A DNA stretch of 64,000 nt, from the NCBI RefSeq assembly GCF_004322395.1, contig NZ_SCTW01000060.1, forward strand, positions 1 to 64,000, written 5' to 3'. This stretch comes from Methylobacter sp. GTDB lineage: Bacteria > Pseudomonadota > Gammaproteobacteria > Methylococcales > Methylomonadaceae. Below are positions 1 to 8,693 of this stretch, piece by piece; position 1 is the stretch's first letter, and each line of letters opens with the position of its first letter. The notes beneath the pieces are model-generated. The model did no database searches. It saw only the letters and a list, made by a program, of their open reading frames with translations, and was not told where the DNA came from. The position numbers and the translations under genes were made by a program.

Positions 1-636
1 GGCGGTTCGTCCGGTTTTGGTGGAGGACTGGGAGGTTCATCCGGTTTTGGCTCCGGCTCCAGCCAAACCATAGTCATAGATATGAAGCTGACTACCGATT
101 CAGGCGGAAGCGGTACGTCCGGTGGCACCATAAACATACCGTCCAGCGCCTTTGCCGGATTGAATATGTCCGGGCTGATAACTATTACTGCAACGCAGTC
201 CAGCGGGCAAAGTTTGCCGTCCTTTATCAGTGTTAACCCCAGTACCGGCGCAGTGACAGTAAAAGAAGGGGCTATCGTGACTAATCCGATAACCGTGAAA
301 GTCACTATCAGGGACAGTCAGGGTAAAGATGTGGTTGTTCTGGTTAAGGTCAAGCCGCAGAACGGCCGCCCGCAAGGACAAGGTCAGGGCCAAGGCCAAG
401 GCCAACAGCATGATAATGGGGAAAGCAATCAGCAGGATGATGGGGATAATCAACAGGGACAGGGAAGAGGGCAACGAAGCCAAGTTGAACCAACTGATAA
501 GCAAGTGGCTCAGGCCGGTAAGCCCGGTTTGACGCAGCAGCTACAGATGGTGGGCAGAAAAGGCTTTGAGCTTCAGCGTCAAAAATTGCTGGACAGTCTG
601 GCCAGTATGACTAAAAACGATAAGGATGCCGCCTGA
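1..636 (+). CDS. C-terminal part of a large Gly/Ser-rich secreted or surface protein (5' end outside window)
   Basis: The reading frame is open from base 1, so the gene begins upstream. The first visible residues are a Gly/Ser/Phe repeat (GGSSGFGGGLGGSSGFG) running into one beta-sandwich-like domain. The phrase LPSFISVNPSTGAVTV is typical of the putative Ig/cadherin-like domains found in giant bacterial adhesins and VCBS proteins. A Gln/Gly-rich, then acidic, low-complexity tail follows (about residues 95-130 counted from the first internal Met at 82), and then a short amphipathic C-terminus. No sorting signal (LPXTG, autotransporter barrel, RTX nonapeptides) is visible in this part. The TolC/HlyD-type genes directly downstream on the same strand make it the obvious export substrate, but that is inferred from position only. 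Confidence 0.7.
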   Translation, partial: GGSSGFGGGLGGSSGFGSGSSQTIVIDMKLTTDSGGSGTSGGTINIPSSAFAGLNMSGLITITATQSSGQSLPSFISVNPSTGAVTVKEGAIVTNPITVKVTIRDSQGKDVVVLVKVKPQNGRPQGQGQGQGQGQQHDNGESNQQDDGDNQQGQGRGQRSQVEPTDKQVAQAGKPGLTQQLQMVGRKGFELQRQKLLDSLASMTKNDKDAA

Positions 637-809
637 CATATAATGATTAAATAACTCATATCGTTTGCGTAATGGCGGTTGCGATCGGCCGCCCTTACAG
701 AGGATGTTTTCAGCGTTTGAAGCGTGAATGCATTCTCACAGCAGTAAAACCAGGCGGAAAGAGAGCCGTCTGTAAGTCTTTCAACATAATAGTAATAATA
801 AAAAATATC

Positions 810-2369
810 ATGAATTATTCAGCCCCCCAATTTATCGCCGGTCTTACCGGTGTCGCCTTGTTAGCAGGTTGCGCCATTATGCCGGAACCGATTACTCAAG
901 TTGAGCAAAAGACATCGCTTGATGCCGATAAGCAGGTCATTTTTGCCAAGCAGGAAGCTATCACTGCGCCCCTCACTGTTTATGAAGCGATGGCCAGGGC
1001 GCTAAAATACAATCTTAACCATCGCGTCAAAATGATGGAGCATGCCGTGGCCGACGGACAGTCCGATTTGGCAAAATTCAGCTTATTGCCCGACTTGATT
1101 GCTTCGGCGGGTTATAAGGGCCGTGATAATTACAATGCTTCTAACAGCAAGAACGCTGTCACTGGCGCCCAGCAATTGCAGTCATCGACCTCTCAAGACC
1201 GGTCGCGCAAAGTTTACGATTTCACCTTCAGTTGGAACGTGCTGGACTTCGGTGTCAGTTATTTTCAGGCTAAGCAGGATGCCAACCGGGTTTTGGTTGC
1301 CGAGGAAAGCCGGCGCAAAACCGCTCAGTTGTTGATGCAGGATGTGCGCACCGCATTCTGGCGCATGGCAGGCAGCCAGCAACTGGAAGGAGAGATTGAT
1401 AAAATCCTGGGTAGCGCCAGACAGGCGCTGAAAGACGCTCAGAATATTGAAAGCGAACGTTTGGCTGCACCGCTGGCGATATTGCAATACCAAAAAGATC
1501 TGCTGGAAATCATCCGCAAACTGGAAGAACTGTCGGAAACGCTCCGTCTTGCCAAAACCGAACTGGCTTCATTGCTGGGTGTATCGCCCAGCCAGAAATT
1601 CCAGTTGAAATTGCCTGAAAACAGCGCGCTACAAACGCCGGAATTTTCATTGCCGATCGACAAAATGGAAGAAATGGCGCTGCAATTGCGCCCTGAATTG
1701 CGCGAGGAAATCTACAACAACCGCATTACTACGGAAGAGACGCACAAAGCCATATTGCGCTTGCTTCCCGGTATTGAGTTCAAGACCGGATACAACTTTG
1801 ACAGCAACTCGTATCTGCTAAACAACAACTGGTTGGAGTTGAGTGGTTTAATCAGCAATAACCTGATGGAGTTGGTTTCTGCTCCTGCGCGCTTTGACCA
1901 GATAGACGCCCAGGAAAAGCTAGGAGATACGCGCAGGCTGTCGGTTTATATGGCGGTATTGACGCAGGTTCATCTCTCTTATCAGCAGTTCTTAGTGGCG
2001 CAACAGCAGTACAAGCGTACCCAGGAACTGGATGGAATCACCCAGAAGATTTCAAAGCACATCAGCAATGATACCGAAAATGACGCAAAAACCGGGTTGG
2101 AACGCATCCGCGCGACAACCAATGCCTTGATGTCCCGGTTACAACTACTTGAAACCTATGCCAGCATTCAAAGTTCGCTGGGCCGGGTTTATGTCTCGCT
2201 GGGCCTTGATCCTTTGCCGGCCTTTATTGAAAATTACGACATTAAGACTCTGGCGAGCTCCATTGAAGCGGTCGACAAAAACTGGCAGGCAGGGCGATTC
2301 CCTTCGTCAACGAAACCGGAAGAAGAAAAGTTATCGGCCGTTGATTCGAGTGTAATCAAAAAAAATTAG
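810..2369 (+). CDS. TolC/NodT-family outer membrane efflux lipoprotein
   Basis: Outer membrane channel subunit of a tripartite exporter, about 519 residues from the ATG at 810. I chose this start over the in-frame ATG at 672 because it opens directly with a lipoprotein signal peptide: a hydrophobic stretch ending in the lipobox LLAGC. The body is long and helical. The segment LTVYEAMARALKYNLNHRV, near residue 50, and a similar segment in the second half (FSLPIDKMEEMALQLRPEL) match the internal duplication of the outer membrane efflux protein fold. No clear Shine-Dalgarno sequence precedes the ATG. It lies between the surface-protein end and three HlyD-type genes, so it probably supplies the outer membrane pore for that system. 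Confidence 0.85.
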   Translation: MNYSAPQFIAGLTGVALLAGCAIMPEPITQVEQKTSLDADKQVIFAKQEAITAPLTVYEAMARALKYNLNHRVKMMEHAVADGQSDLAKFSLLPDLIASAGYKGRDNYNASNSKNAVTGAQQLQSSTSQDRSRKVYDFTFSWNVLDFGVSYFQAKQDANRVLVAEESRRKTAQLLMQDVRTAFWRMAGSQQLEGEIDKILGSARQALKDAQNIESERLAAPLAILQYQKDLLEIIRKLEELSETLRLAKTELASLLGVSPSQKFQLKLPENSALQTPEFSLPIDKMEEMALQLRPELREEIYNNRITTEETHKAILRLLPGIEFKTGYNFDSNSYLLNNNWLELSGLISNNLMELVSAPARFDQIDAQEKLGDTRRLSVYMAVLTQVHLSYQQFLVAQQQYKRTQELDGITQKISKHISNDTENDAKTGLERIRATTNALMSRLQLLETYASIQSSLGRVYVSLGLDPLPAFIENYDIKTLASSIEAVDKNWQAGRFPSSTKPEEEKLSAVDSSVIKKN

Positions 2370-2379
2370 CTTGCAGGAA

Positions 2380-2420
2380 GGAATAAACCTGTTTGAGCGT
2401 AAAGAAAACAGGTTTATTCC
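2380..2420. repeat. Perfect 15-bp inverted repeat between tolC-like and hlyD-like genes
   Basis: The arm GGAATAAACCTGTTT (2380-2394) and its exact reverse complement (2406-2420) enclose an 11-base loop. No T-run follows, so it is not a standard intrinsic terminator. It may be an mRNA-stabilising or processing hairpin, or an operator. Confidence 0.7.
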
Positions 2421-2575
2421 GGCTCCTTTGCAGGACAAGCCGAAACATCCCCTTCGTGCTAGTTGCAAAGCAAATATTGAGCGGCCCAAAAGGCGGCAGC
2501 CCAACCTAATCGTGGTAAAAATCCTTTATACATGATTTTCCAAATATAACCCTCAGTAAACAATCAAGACTTACT

Positions 2576-3322
2576 ATGCGTACTTTTTTAAGATTGCTCA
2601 TCTGCATCGCAGGTTTTAGCGCGTTTAGCTCAACTTATGCCGCAGAACCGGCTGAAATTCGCGCTCAACTCAATGCGCAGCATGCTTCTATCCTGTCCAG
2701 TGAAATGGCGGCAAAAATCATTCAGCTGAATGTTCAGGAGGGAGAGCGGTTTAAGCAAGGGGATTTGCTGGTTGCTTTTAATTGCGCCGAGCAGCAGGCG
2801 CAGTTGAAAAAAGCGCAGGCCGTGGTGCAAGCCGCCGAAAAAACTTATGAGGTTAATACCCGTTTGACCAAGCTCAATTCGATGAGCCCGCTGGAGCTTG
2901 AAATGGCGGCCGCCGAAGTCGCCAAGGCCAAAGCCGATATTGCGTTGATGGGCGCGGTGCTGCAAAAATGCACGATTGCCGCGCCTTTTTCAGGGCGCGT
3001 GGCCGAGCGGTTGGTGCAACGTTATCAATATGTTAAAGCAGGCGATCCGATTCTGGATATTCTGGATGACAGTCAGCTTGAAGTTACTGTGCTGGTGCCT
3101 TCCAGTTGGCTGATGTGGTTGAAACCGGGTTATGAGTTTAAGGTTTTTCTTGAAGAAACTCAGCGCGAGTATCCGGCCAAGGTCAAGATGCTGGGTGCTC
3201 GTATCGATGCGGTCAGTCAGTCCATTAAAATTACCGGAGTCATTACCGGCAAGTCTGACGGCCTGTTGGCCGGGATGAGCGGTCGCGCCATTTTTGCGGC
3301 AGAGTCAGCCAAGCATGACTGA
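2576..3322 (+). CDS. HlyD/RND-type periplasmic adaptor protein
   Basis: Periplasmic membrane-fusion (adaptor) protein of 248 residues, on the short side for the family. It has a signal peptide (residues 1-22, ending TYAAEP), a split lipoyl/barrel-sandwich domain (first half LNVQEGERFKQGDLLVAFNC, second half CTIAAPFSGRVAERLVQRYQ), a short helical hairpin between the halves (about 65-115) and a beta-barrel domain to the end. The 3' end overlaps the next start by eight bases (ATGACTGA), indicating translational coupling. Together with the TolC-like protein upstream it would bridge the periplasm. The inner-membrane partner is unusual here: no ABC ATPase or RND pump is nearby, only two more adaptor-like membrane proteins. 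Confidence 0.85.
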   Translation: MRTFLRLLICIAGFSAFSSTYAAEPAEIRAQLNAQHASILSSEMAAKIIQLNVQEGERFKQGDLLVAFNCAEQQAQLKKAQAVVQAAEKTYEVNTRLTKLNSMSPLELEMAAAEVAKAKADIALMGAVLQKCTIAAPFSGRVAERLVQRYQYVKAGDPILDILDDSQLEVTVLVPSSWLMWLKPGYEFKVFLEETQREYPAKVKMLGARIDAVSQSIKITGVITGKSDGLLAGMSGRAIFAAESAKHD

Positions 3323-4655
3323 TACGATGACCGGTTCGCAACGGCAGCTGACGGCGCTGGCGACGTTGCTGCAACTGGAAAAGTCTTTCCGCAACGCCGA
3401 TACGGCCGAAGCGCTGGCCTATACGCTGGTTAACGATAGCCGCAGTCTGATTGAGTTTCGTCAGGCGGCGTTATGGCAAATAGACGGCTCGCAAGTAGTT
3501 GCAGTCTCCGGCTTGGCGGTGATCGACATTAATGCCCCGTATATCTTCTGGCTGAAACAGGTGTTCAAACAGTTATCCGCGGACACTTCCGGAGCCATTC
3601 GGCCGTTAACGGCAGAAGACCTGAAAGGCGATTGTGCCGATGACTGGGCGCAGTGGCTACCGGCTCATGCCTTGTGGCTGCCGGTGTCTGCTCATGGCGC
3701 TGCACCGCAAGCCGGTCTGCTGTTGGCGAGGGATTCCGCTTGGACGGATGGGGAGCTTTATCTGTTGGAACATATGGGGCACACCTTCGGACATGCCTGG
3801 GCGGCTTTGGCGCCCCGTCCGCCTTTCTGGAAACAGGACTGGCTGACTAAAAAACGTCTGATGATCGGTCTGGCTGTGCTGTTTTGTCTGTTATGGATTC
3901 CGGTACGGCAAACCGCGTTGGCTCCGGCCAGCGTTATTCCGGGTCATCCGACTATTCTCAGGGCCGCTATTGACGGCGTCGTCGGCCGGTTTTATGTGCA
4001 GCCCAACGATCAAGTGGCTAAAGACCAGCCTCTGCTAAGCCTTGAAGAAGAAACCATTAAAAATAAGCTGACCGTTACCCGCAAAGCTTTGGCGGTTGCC
4101 GAAGCCGAGTACCGCAAAACCGCGCAGCAGGCGATGTTCGACATCGACAGCAAGGCGCAGGTCAATATTCTTAAAAGCCGAGCCGAACAACAGGAAGCCG
4201 AAGTGCGCAGCATGGAAGATTGGCTGGCGCGTATCGACATCAAAGCGCCGCATGCCGGGATAGCGGTGTTTTCCGATGTTAACGACTGGATAGGCAAGCC
4301 GGTCACTGTCGGCGAACGTATTTTGATGGTCGCCGATCCTGCCGATGTCGAGTTGGAAGTGCAGTTGCCGATTGCGGATGCGATTAATCTGGAGCCGGGC
4401 TCCAAGGTGCAGTTTTTTTTAAATGTCGATCCGGCCACGCCGGTTTCGGCCGTTCTGTATTTTGCCGCCTATCAAGCCGAGGTTACGCCTGACGAAGCCT
4501 TGGCTTATCGCTTGAAAGCCCGGTTCAAGCAGGCGGACGTATTGCCTAGAATCGGCTTGAAAGGAACTGCCAAGGTCTTCGGCTCGCGGGTTCCGTTTGT
4601 TTATTACGTGTTAAGAAGACCTTTGGCGGCATTGAGACAATGGATGGGAATGTAA
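3315..4655 (+). CDS. GAF-like/HlyD fusion membrane protein
   Basis: About 446 residues from the ATG at 3315, preferred over the in-frame start at 3294 because it overlaps the previous stop as ATGACTGA. The N-terminal 165 residues are soluble and GAF-like (for example SLIEFRQAALWQIDGSQVV). A single transmembrane helix follows near residues 182-200 (LMIGLAVLFCLLWIPV). The rest is an HlyD-type adaptor: lipoyl half IDGVVGRFYVQPNDQVAKDQ, a helical hairpin, second half IDIKAPHAGIAVFSDVNDW, and a beta-barrel. The cytoplasmic GAF-like part could sense a ligand or dock a partner. The gene overlaps the following M50 gene by 16 bases. Confidence 0.75.
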   Translation: MTDTMTGSQRQLTALATLLQLEKSFRNADTAEALAYTLVNDSRSLIEFRQAALWQIDGSQVVAVSGLAVIDINAPYIFWLKQVFKQLSADTSGAIRPLTAEDLKGDCADDWAQWLPAHALWLPVSAHGAAPQAGLLLARDSAWTDGELYLLEHMGHTFGHAWAALAPRPPFWKQDWLTKKRLMIGLAVLFCLLWIPVRQTALAPASVIPGHPTILRAAIDGVVGRFYVQPNDQVAKDQPLLSLEEETIKNKLTVTRKALAVAEAEYRKTAQQAMFDIDSKAQVNILKSRAEQQEAEVRSMEDWLARIDIKAPHAGIAVFSDVNDWIGKPVTVGERILMVADPADVELEVQLPIADAINLEPGSKVQFFLNVDPATPVSAVLYFAAYQAEVTPDEALAYRLKARFKQADVLPRIGLKGTAKVFGSRVPFVYYVLRRPLAALRQWMGM

Positions 4656-6754
4656 TTTACCTGCCGCCGTTGCGTGAAGAGCTGGATTTGTTTCCGGGGC
4701 CTTGCGCATTCGACGGTTCTCCTACCTGGACGCTTTATGATCCGGTCAATCAACACTTCTATCGTATCGGGCAACTTGAAAACGAGATTCTGGCGCATTG
4801 GGACTTAAACTCACCCGAGGCCATCAGCGAACAAATATCGCAGCAGGGGTTGATTAACGTTAGCGTTGACGATATTCAGCATTTATTGCAGTTTTTAGCC
4901 GGCCATAACCTGCTCCAGAGCAGGGGAAAAGAGGCGGTGCAGCGCTTGGTCGGTCAAGCCAAGGCCGCGCATCATCACTGGTTTACCTGGCTGATCCATC
5001 ATTACCTGTTTTTTAAAATTCCGCTGCTTCGTCCGGATCGCTTGCTGGCGCGGACTTATCCTGCGCTACGCTGGATTTATCAGCCGGCGGTGTTGCATGT
5101 ATTGATAGCTTTGGTGCTGGTTAATTTATATTTGCTGATTGACCGCTGGGACATGTTCAGCCGGACTTTTCTGCATTTTTTTTCGACCGAAGGCTTTGTG
5201 TATTACGCCGTTGCGCTGGCTTTGACTAAAACCCTGCATGAATTGGGTCATGCTTATACGGCTCATCGATACGGATGCCGGGTTTCCGCGATGGGCGTGG
5301 CTTTTCTGGTGATGATGCCGGTGTTATATACCGATGCCAGCGATGCGTGGAAATTGACCTCGCGGCGGCAACGGCTGGCGATTGGTTTTGGCGGGATTGC
5401 CGCTGAATTGGGGCTGGCCGTTTTATGCACCACGCTGTGGCATTTTTTGCCTGACGGCCCGTTGCGCAGCAGCGTATTTTTGATGGCGACAACTACTTGG
5501 GTTATGACGCTGTTGATTAATCTAAACCCATTAATGCGTTTTGACGGCTATTTTTTACTGTCGGATTATTGGGGAATTGAGAATCTACAAAACAGGGCAT
5601 TTGCTCTGGGACGCTGGCAACTGCGGCGGCTGTTGTTCGGCTTTCTCGATGAAGTGCCGGAGCGGTTTCCGGCAAAGACGCAACGGTTACTGCTGATTTA
5701 TGCCTGGTGTATCTGGATTTATCGCTTCTTTCTGTTTTTGGGGATCGCCCTGCTGGTGTATCACTTTTTCTTTAAATTGCTCGGCCTGTTTTTAATGATG
5801 GTCGAGGTCGGCTGGTTTATCATGCTCCCTATCGTCAAAGAAGTTAAATATTGGCTTGAACACCGCCAACGCATGGAGTGGAATCGCAATACGCTGACGA
5901 CTTTGTCGGCAATCCTGATCGTCATCGGCATTTTGTTTATTCCCTGGAAGAGCCGCATTGAAGCGCCCGGCCTGTTGAAAATAGCCGCCCATACCGAGCT
6001 TTTTATGCCGCTGCCCGCTAAGCTGGATCGGATTCTGGTCGTTAAAGGAGAAACCGTTAAGGCGGGACAAGCGCTGGTCCAGTTCAGTTCGTCCGACCTT
6101 GATTCGCGTATTGAACAAAGCAAAATAAAGATCGAATCGTTACGCTGGGAACTGTCTTTTCACGGCCAGGAAAAGAACCTGATCAATCGGCGGCTGGTGG
6201 CATTGACCGAACTGGAAAGTGCGGGCAGTGAGTACGACGGCCTTATGGATGAACGTAAACGCTTAACCGTTCAGGCGCCTTTTGACGGCGAAGTTATCGA
6301 GGTCAACGACCTGTTGAATGCCGGGGAATGGATCGCCAAGGACGAGCCGCTGTTAACCGTGGGGCAATTCGATGCTTATCAGATAGAAGCTTTTTTGGCT
6401 GAGGATCATTTGGGGCAGATTCAATCCGGCGCTGAAGCGAAGTTTTATCCTGAGCAACTGGATTGGCCGAGTATGCCGTGCCGGATTGTGCGCATCGATA
6501 ATGCCGCGGCTTTGCAGTTGCCGCCGGTTTTTACCTCCCGTTACAACGGCAGCATTGCGATTCGGGGTAACAACAAGGATGTATTGGTTCCAGAAACATC
6601 GGTTTACCGGGTTTGGCTTCAGCCCATGGAAACCGGCGAGCCGATTAATCGAGCCATTAAAGGCAATGTGCTGATTGACGGAAAGCCCGAAAGTATCGCC
6701 TCATCGCTATGGCGACAAGTTGCGGCCGTGTTGATCAGGGAATCGGGATTTTAG
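4640..6754 (+). CDS. M50-type zinc metallopeptidase fused to HlyD-like adaptor domain
   Basis: Polytopic membrane protein of 704 residues. An N-terminal segment of about 90 residues (YDPVNQHFYRIGQLENEIL) resembles PqqD-like peptide-binding domains. The membrane core carries HELGH (about residues 200-204), which is a site-2-protease HExxH zinc site, and NPLMRFDGYFLLSDYWG (about 297-313), which is the second, aspartate-bearing S2P motif, so the peptidase looks catalytically complete. After more membrane helices (about 340-435) the C-terminus is a periplasmic lipoyl/barrel-sandwich adaptor (KLDRILVVKGETVKAGQAL, then LTVQAPFDGEVIEVNDLLNA). Such fusions are known as putative peptide zinc metalloproteases near peptide export genes. 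Here it completes a four-gene operon. Confidence 0.8.
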   Translation: MDGNVIYLPPLREELDLFPGPCAFDGSPTWTLYDPVNQHFYRIGQLENEILAHWDLNSPEAISEQISQQGLINVSVDDIQHLLQFLAGHNLLQSRGKEAVQRLVGQAKAAHHHWFTWLIHHYLFFKIPLLRPDRLLARTYPALRWIYQPAVLHVLIALVLVNLYLLIDRWDMFSRTFLHFFSTEGFVYYAVALALTKTLHELGHAYTAHRYGCRVSAMGVAFLVMMPVLYTDASDAWKLTSRRQRLAIGFGGIAAELGLAVLCTTLWHFLPDGPLRSSVFLMATTTWVMTLLINLNPLMRFDGYFLLSDYWGIENLQNRAFALGRWQLRRLLFGFLDEVPERFPAKTQRLLLIYAWCIWIYRFFLFLGIALLVYHFFFKLLGLFLMMVEVGWFIMLPIVKEVKYWLEHRQRMEWNRNTLTTLSAILIVIGILFIPWKSRIEAPGLLKIAAHTELFMPLPAKLDRILVVKGETVKAGQALVQFSSSDLDSRIEQSKIKIESLRWELSFHGQEKNLINRRLVALTELESAGSEYDGLMDERKRLTVQAPFDGEVIEVNDLLNAGEWIAKDEPLLTVGQFDAYQIEAFLAEDHLGQIQSGAEAKFYPEQLDWPSMPCRIVRIDNAAALQLPPVFTSRYNGSIAIRGNNKDVLVPETSVYRVWLQPMETGEPINRAIKGNVLIDGKPESIASSLWRQVAAVLIRESGF

Positions 6755-6863
6755 CTGTTTTTAGGTTTATGCATGTTGAGGTAATTCAGTTTCATCGCAG
6801 TAAACGAGGCTATTACCGGTGAACATGCCGTTTCTATCGACAGTTTGCCACCATCCCAATGCT

Positions 6864-6988
6864 GTGACTTAAGCCGTTCGTGCTGAGCCCTTCGGCCTTG
6901 CTCAGGAGAGTCTTGTAGAAGCATGAATGGCTTAAGTCATCGTGCGAAATACCCTTCGGCAAGCTCGGGGCAAACGGAGGGGTAAGTC
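6864..6988. repeat. Palindromic repeat, TTCGTGCTGAGCCC family, copy 1
   Basis: The block has outer arms GACTTAAGCC and GGCTTAAGTC, with TTCGTGCTGAGCCC just inside the left arm. A second copy of this core lies at 14101-14206. It fills the gap downstream of the M50/HlyD gene, with no coding potential. Confidence 0.6.
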
Positions 6989-7015
6989 AGCAGTATTGGA
7001 GATTAAAGGGAACCT

Positions 7016-7405
7016 CTATACAACCTGTAAACCCAAAAATTGTTGAAAGGGCTGAAAGTCCTTGTCTGAATGCAATAACGGCAATTCGTTTTCAATACAG
7101 AAAGTAGCAATCATCGTGTCGATGGTTTTTCGGATCGTAATGCCTTGTTTGCGCAAGTTTCTGAAATTTTCGGCACTTTTTAAACTTAGAGTTACGCCCA
7201 ACATGGCGTGGACAGGCAGGGAGCAAAGCAGGTTTTTTGCGGCTTGGTAATCCTGGTCTAATCTAAACCCTTGCAGCACTTCAGCCAGAATCAAATCTCC
7301 TGTGCATACAGGCTGCACACCCAGTAAGTTATCCAGCTTTTTGGTTGCCAATGTTTCTGTGCCGTTGAAATAATCGATCCAAACACTTGAATCGACCAGG
7401 ATCAC
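7016..7405 (-). CDS. vapC: PIN-domain ribonuclease toxin (VapC family)
   Basis: 129 residues, normal for VapC. The N-terminus MILVDSSVWIDYFNG gives the first PIN-domain aspartate, LILAEVLQGF the conserved glutamate, and RKTIDTMIATFC and LLHSDKDFQPF the later acidic residues of the Mg-dependent ribonuclease site. All four catalytic acids appear present. Its start overlaps the antitoxin stop by four bases (ATGA-type coupling), the standard antitoxin-first order. It would cleave RNA when the labile antitoxin is lost. Confidence 0.9.
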   Translation of the reverse strand: MILVDSSVWIDYFNGTETLATKKLDNLLGVQPVCTGDLILAEVLQGFRLDQDYQAAKNLLCSLPVHAMLGVTLSLKSAENFRNLRKQGITIRKTIDTMIATFCIENELPLLHSDKDFQPFQQFLGLQVV

Positions 7406-7596
7406 CGATCAGTCCTCATTTGCTCCAGATCACCCTCCCATTTTAATTTGCCTTTAAAGGCTTTGATGCCCTCTTGCTGTTTCAACATCAATAAGGCTTT
7501 TAAACCGAGTTCTACCGCTTCGCGCTTGGATTTTACCCCCGTCGCTTTTAGAACATCGGCCATTAATGTGTCGTCTATGATTATATTGGTTCGCAT
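7402..7596 (-). CDS. vapB: VapB-family antitoxin (ribbon-helix-helix)
   Basis: About 64 residues from the ATG at 7596. A longer in-frame start at 7629 exists, but MRTNIIIDDTLMADVLKATG is the typical N-terminus of this antitoxin family. The beta strand plus KSKREAVELGLKALLML helices form the DNA-binding dimer. The acidic C-terminal tail would wrap the toxin. It is the first gene of a minus-strand operon with the PIN toxin, and such antitoxins usually autorepress. Confidence 0.88.
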   Translation of the reverse strand: MRTNIIIDDTLMADVLKATGVKSKREAVELGLKALLMLKQQEGIKAFKGKLKWEGDLEQMRTDR

Positions 7597-7817
7597 TGGG
7601 TTATCCTTGTGTAAGGAATTTATAAACAATACACATTAGAGCATGCTCTTTGACTCAATTCAAACAAGAATGCGCCAGTGATCATGCATCACAAAAGCAT
7701 CAGGGATTGCTTTTTTTCTAATATCAATAGCCCCATATCAAGAATCATCAGATGCCCTAATTTTCTAAATCATATATCATAGACTAAACTAATTGAATTT
7801 AACTCAATGAGGTTATC

Positions 7818-8063
7818 ATGCAGACAGTCAATATCCATGAAGCCAAAACCCAACTGTCTCGCTTGATAGATCAAGCGGTAAAGGGTGAGTCTTTCATCAT
7901 CGCCAAAGCTGGAAAGCCGCTGGTCAAGGTAACTAGGTTGGATGCTCCATCGGCCGGACAAATTCGAAGGCTAGGTTTCATGGAAGGACAGATCACCGTT
8001 CCTGATGATTTCGACAGCATGGGAGCTAAGGAAATCGAGCTGCTTTTTGACGATGAAGAATGA
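7818..8063 (+). CDS. Phd/YefM-family antitoxin
   Basis: 81 residues starting MQTVNIHEAKTQLSRLIDQA, the classic Phd/YefM N-terminal DNA-binding fold, followed by GESFIIAKAGKPLVKVTRL. The C-terminus (GQIRRLGFMEGQITVPDDFDS) is of the type that neutralises PIN toxins. It is intact and overlaps the start of the toxin frame by four bases, but that toxin is broken (8060-8446), so the antitoxin is probably orphaned. Confidence 0.88.
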   Translation: MQTVNIHEAKTQLSRLIDQAVKGESFIIAKAGKPLVKVTRLDAPSAGQIRRLGFMEGQITVPDDFDSMGAKEIELLFDDEE

Positions 8064-8446
8064 AGCTGCTACTGGATACCCACTGATTATTATGGGCGGC
8101 CGGTTCGCCTGACCAATTATCAGCAGTTGCTCGCCCATTGCTGGAAGACCCATCGAACGAACTGCTTTTCAGTGCGGCCAGCCTTTGGGAAATTGCCATC
8201 AAGCGCGGGCTTGGGCGTTCCGATTTTCAGGTCGATGCAAGAGTGCTACGTCGTGGACTGTTGGACAACGGCTATCAAGAATTGGCTATTAACGCCGAGC
8301 ATGCCGTTTCTATTGATAGTTTGCCGCCCATTCATAAAGACCCATTCGACCGGATCCTTATTGCGTAGGCAACTGTCGAGGGCATCAACTTGCTGACAGC
8401 GGATGCTTTGGTGGCGAAGTATCCGGGGCCAGTTCGGCAAGTTTAA
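8060..8446 (+). pseudogene. VapC-type PIN toxin with two in-frame nonsense codons
   Basis: The frame from the ATG at 8060 reads MKLLLDTH, stop (TGA 8084-8086), LLWAAGSPDQLSAVARPLLE and so on to DPFDRILIA, stop (TAG 8366-8368), ATVEGINLLTADALVAKY, ending at TAA 8444-8446. Everything outside the two stops is a full-length, uninterrupted PIN protein of about 128 codons with no frameshift. Both stops are one substitution from plausible sense codons (for example TTA and CAG). The lack of any other decay suggests recent inactivation, probably because toxin loss is selectively easy while the antitoxin is kept. Confidence 0.85.
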
Positions 8447-8693
8447 TTCTTAAATGGATGAGTGTGTTATTACATACCACAACTTCAAGGTAGGGATAGC
8501 GTACAAGGCTACTCAGTTAAATAAAACTACAGAATAACCAATTCAAAAGGATCAGTACATTTCAAAAACAAAAATGCACAATATACAGACTCTATGTTTT
8601 TTTTTCGTGCCATTTAAATATTAGCTGTTCAGCTTACTTTGTCGCTGATGTTATCATGTAGAGTAAGTATTTAAGACAATAAGAAAATGAAGA

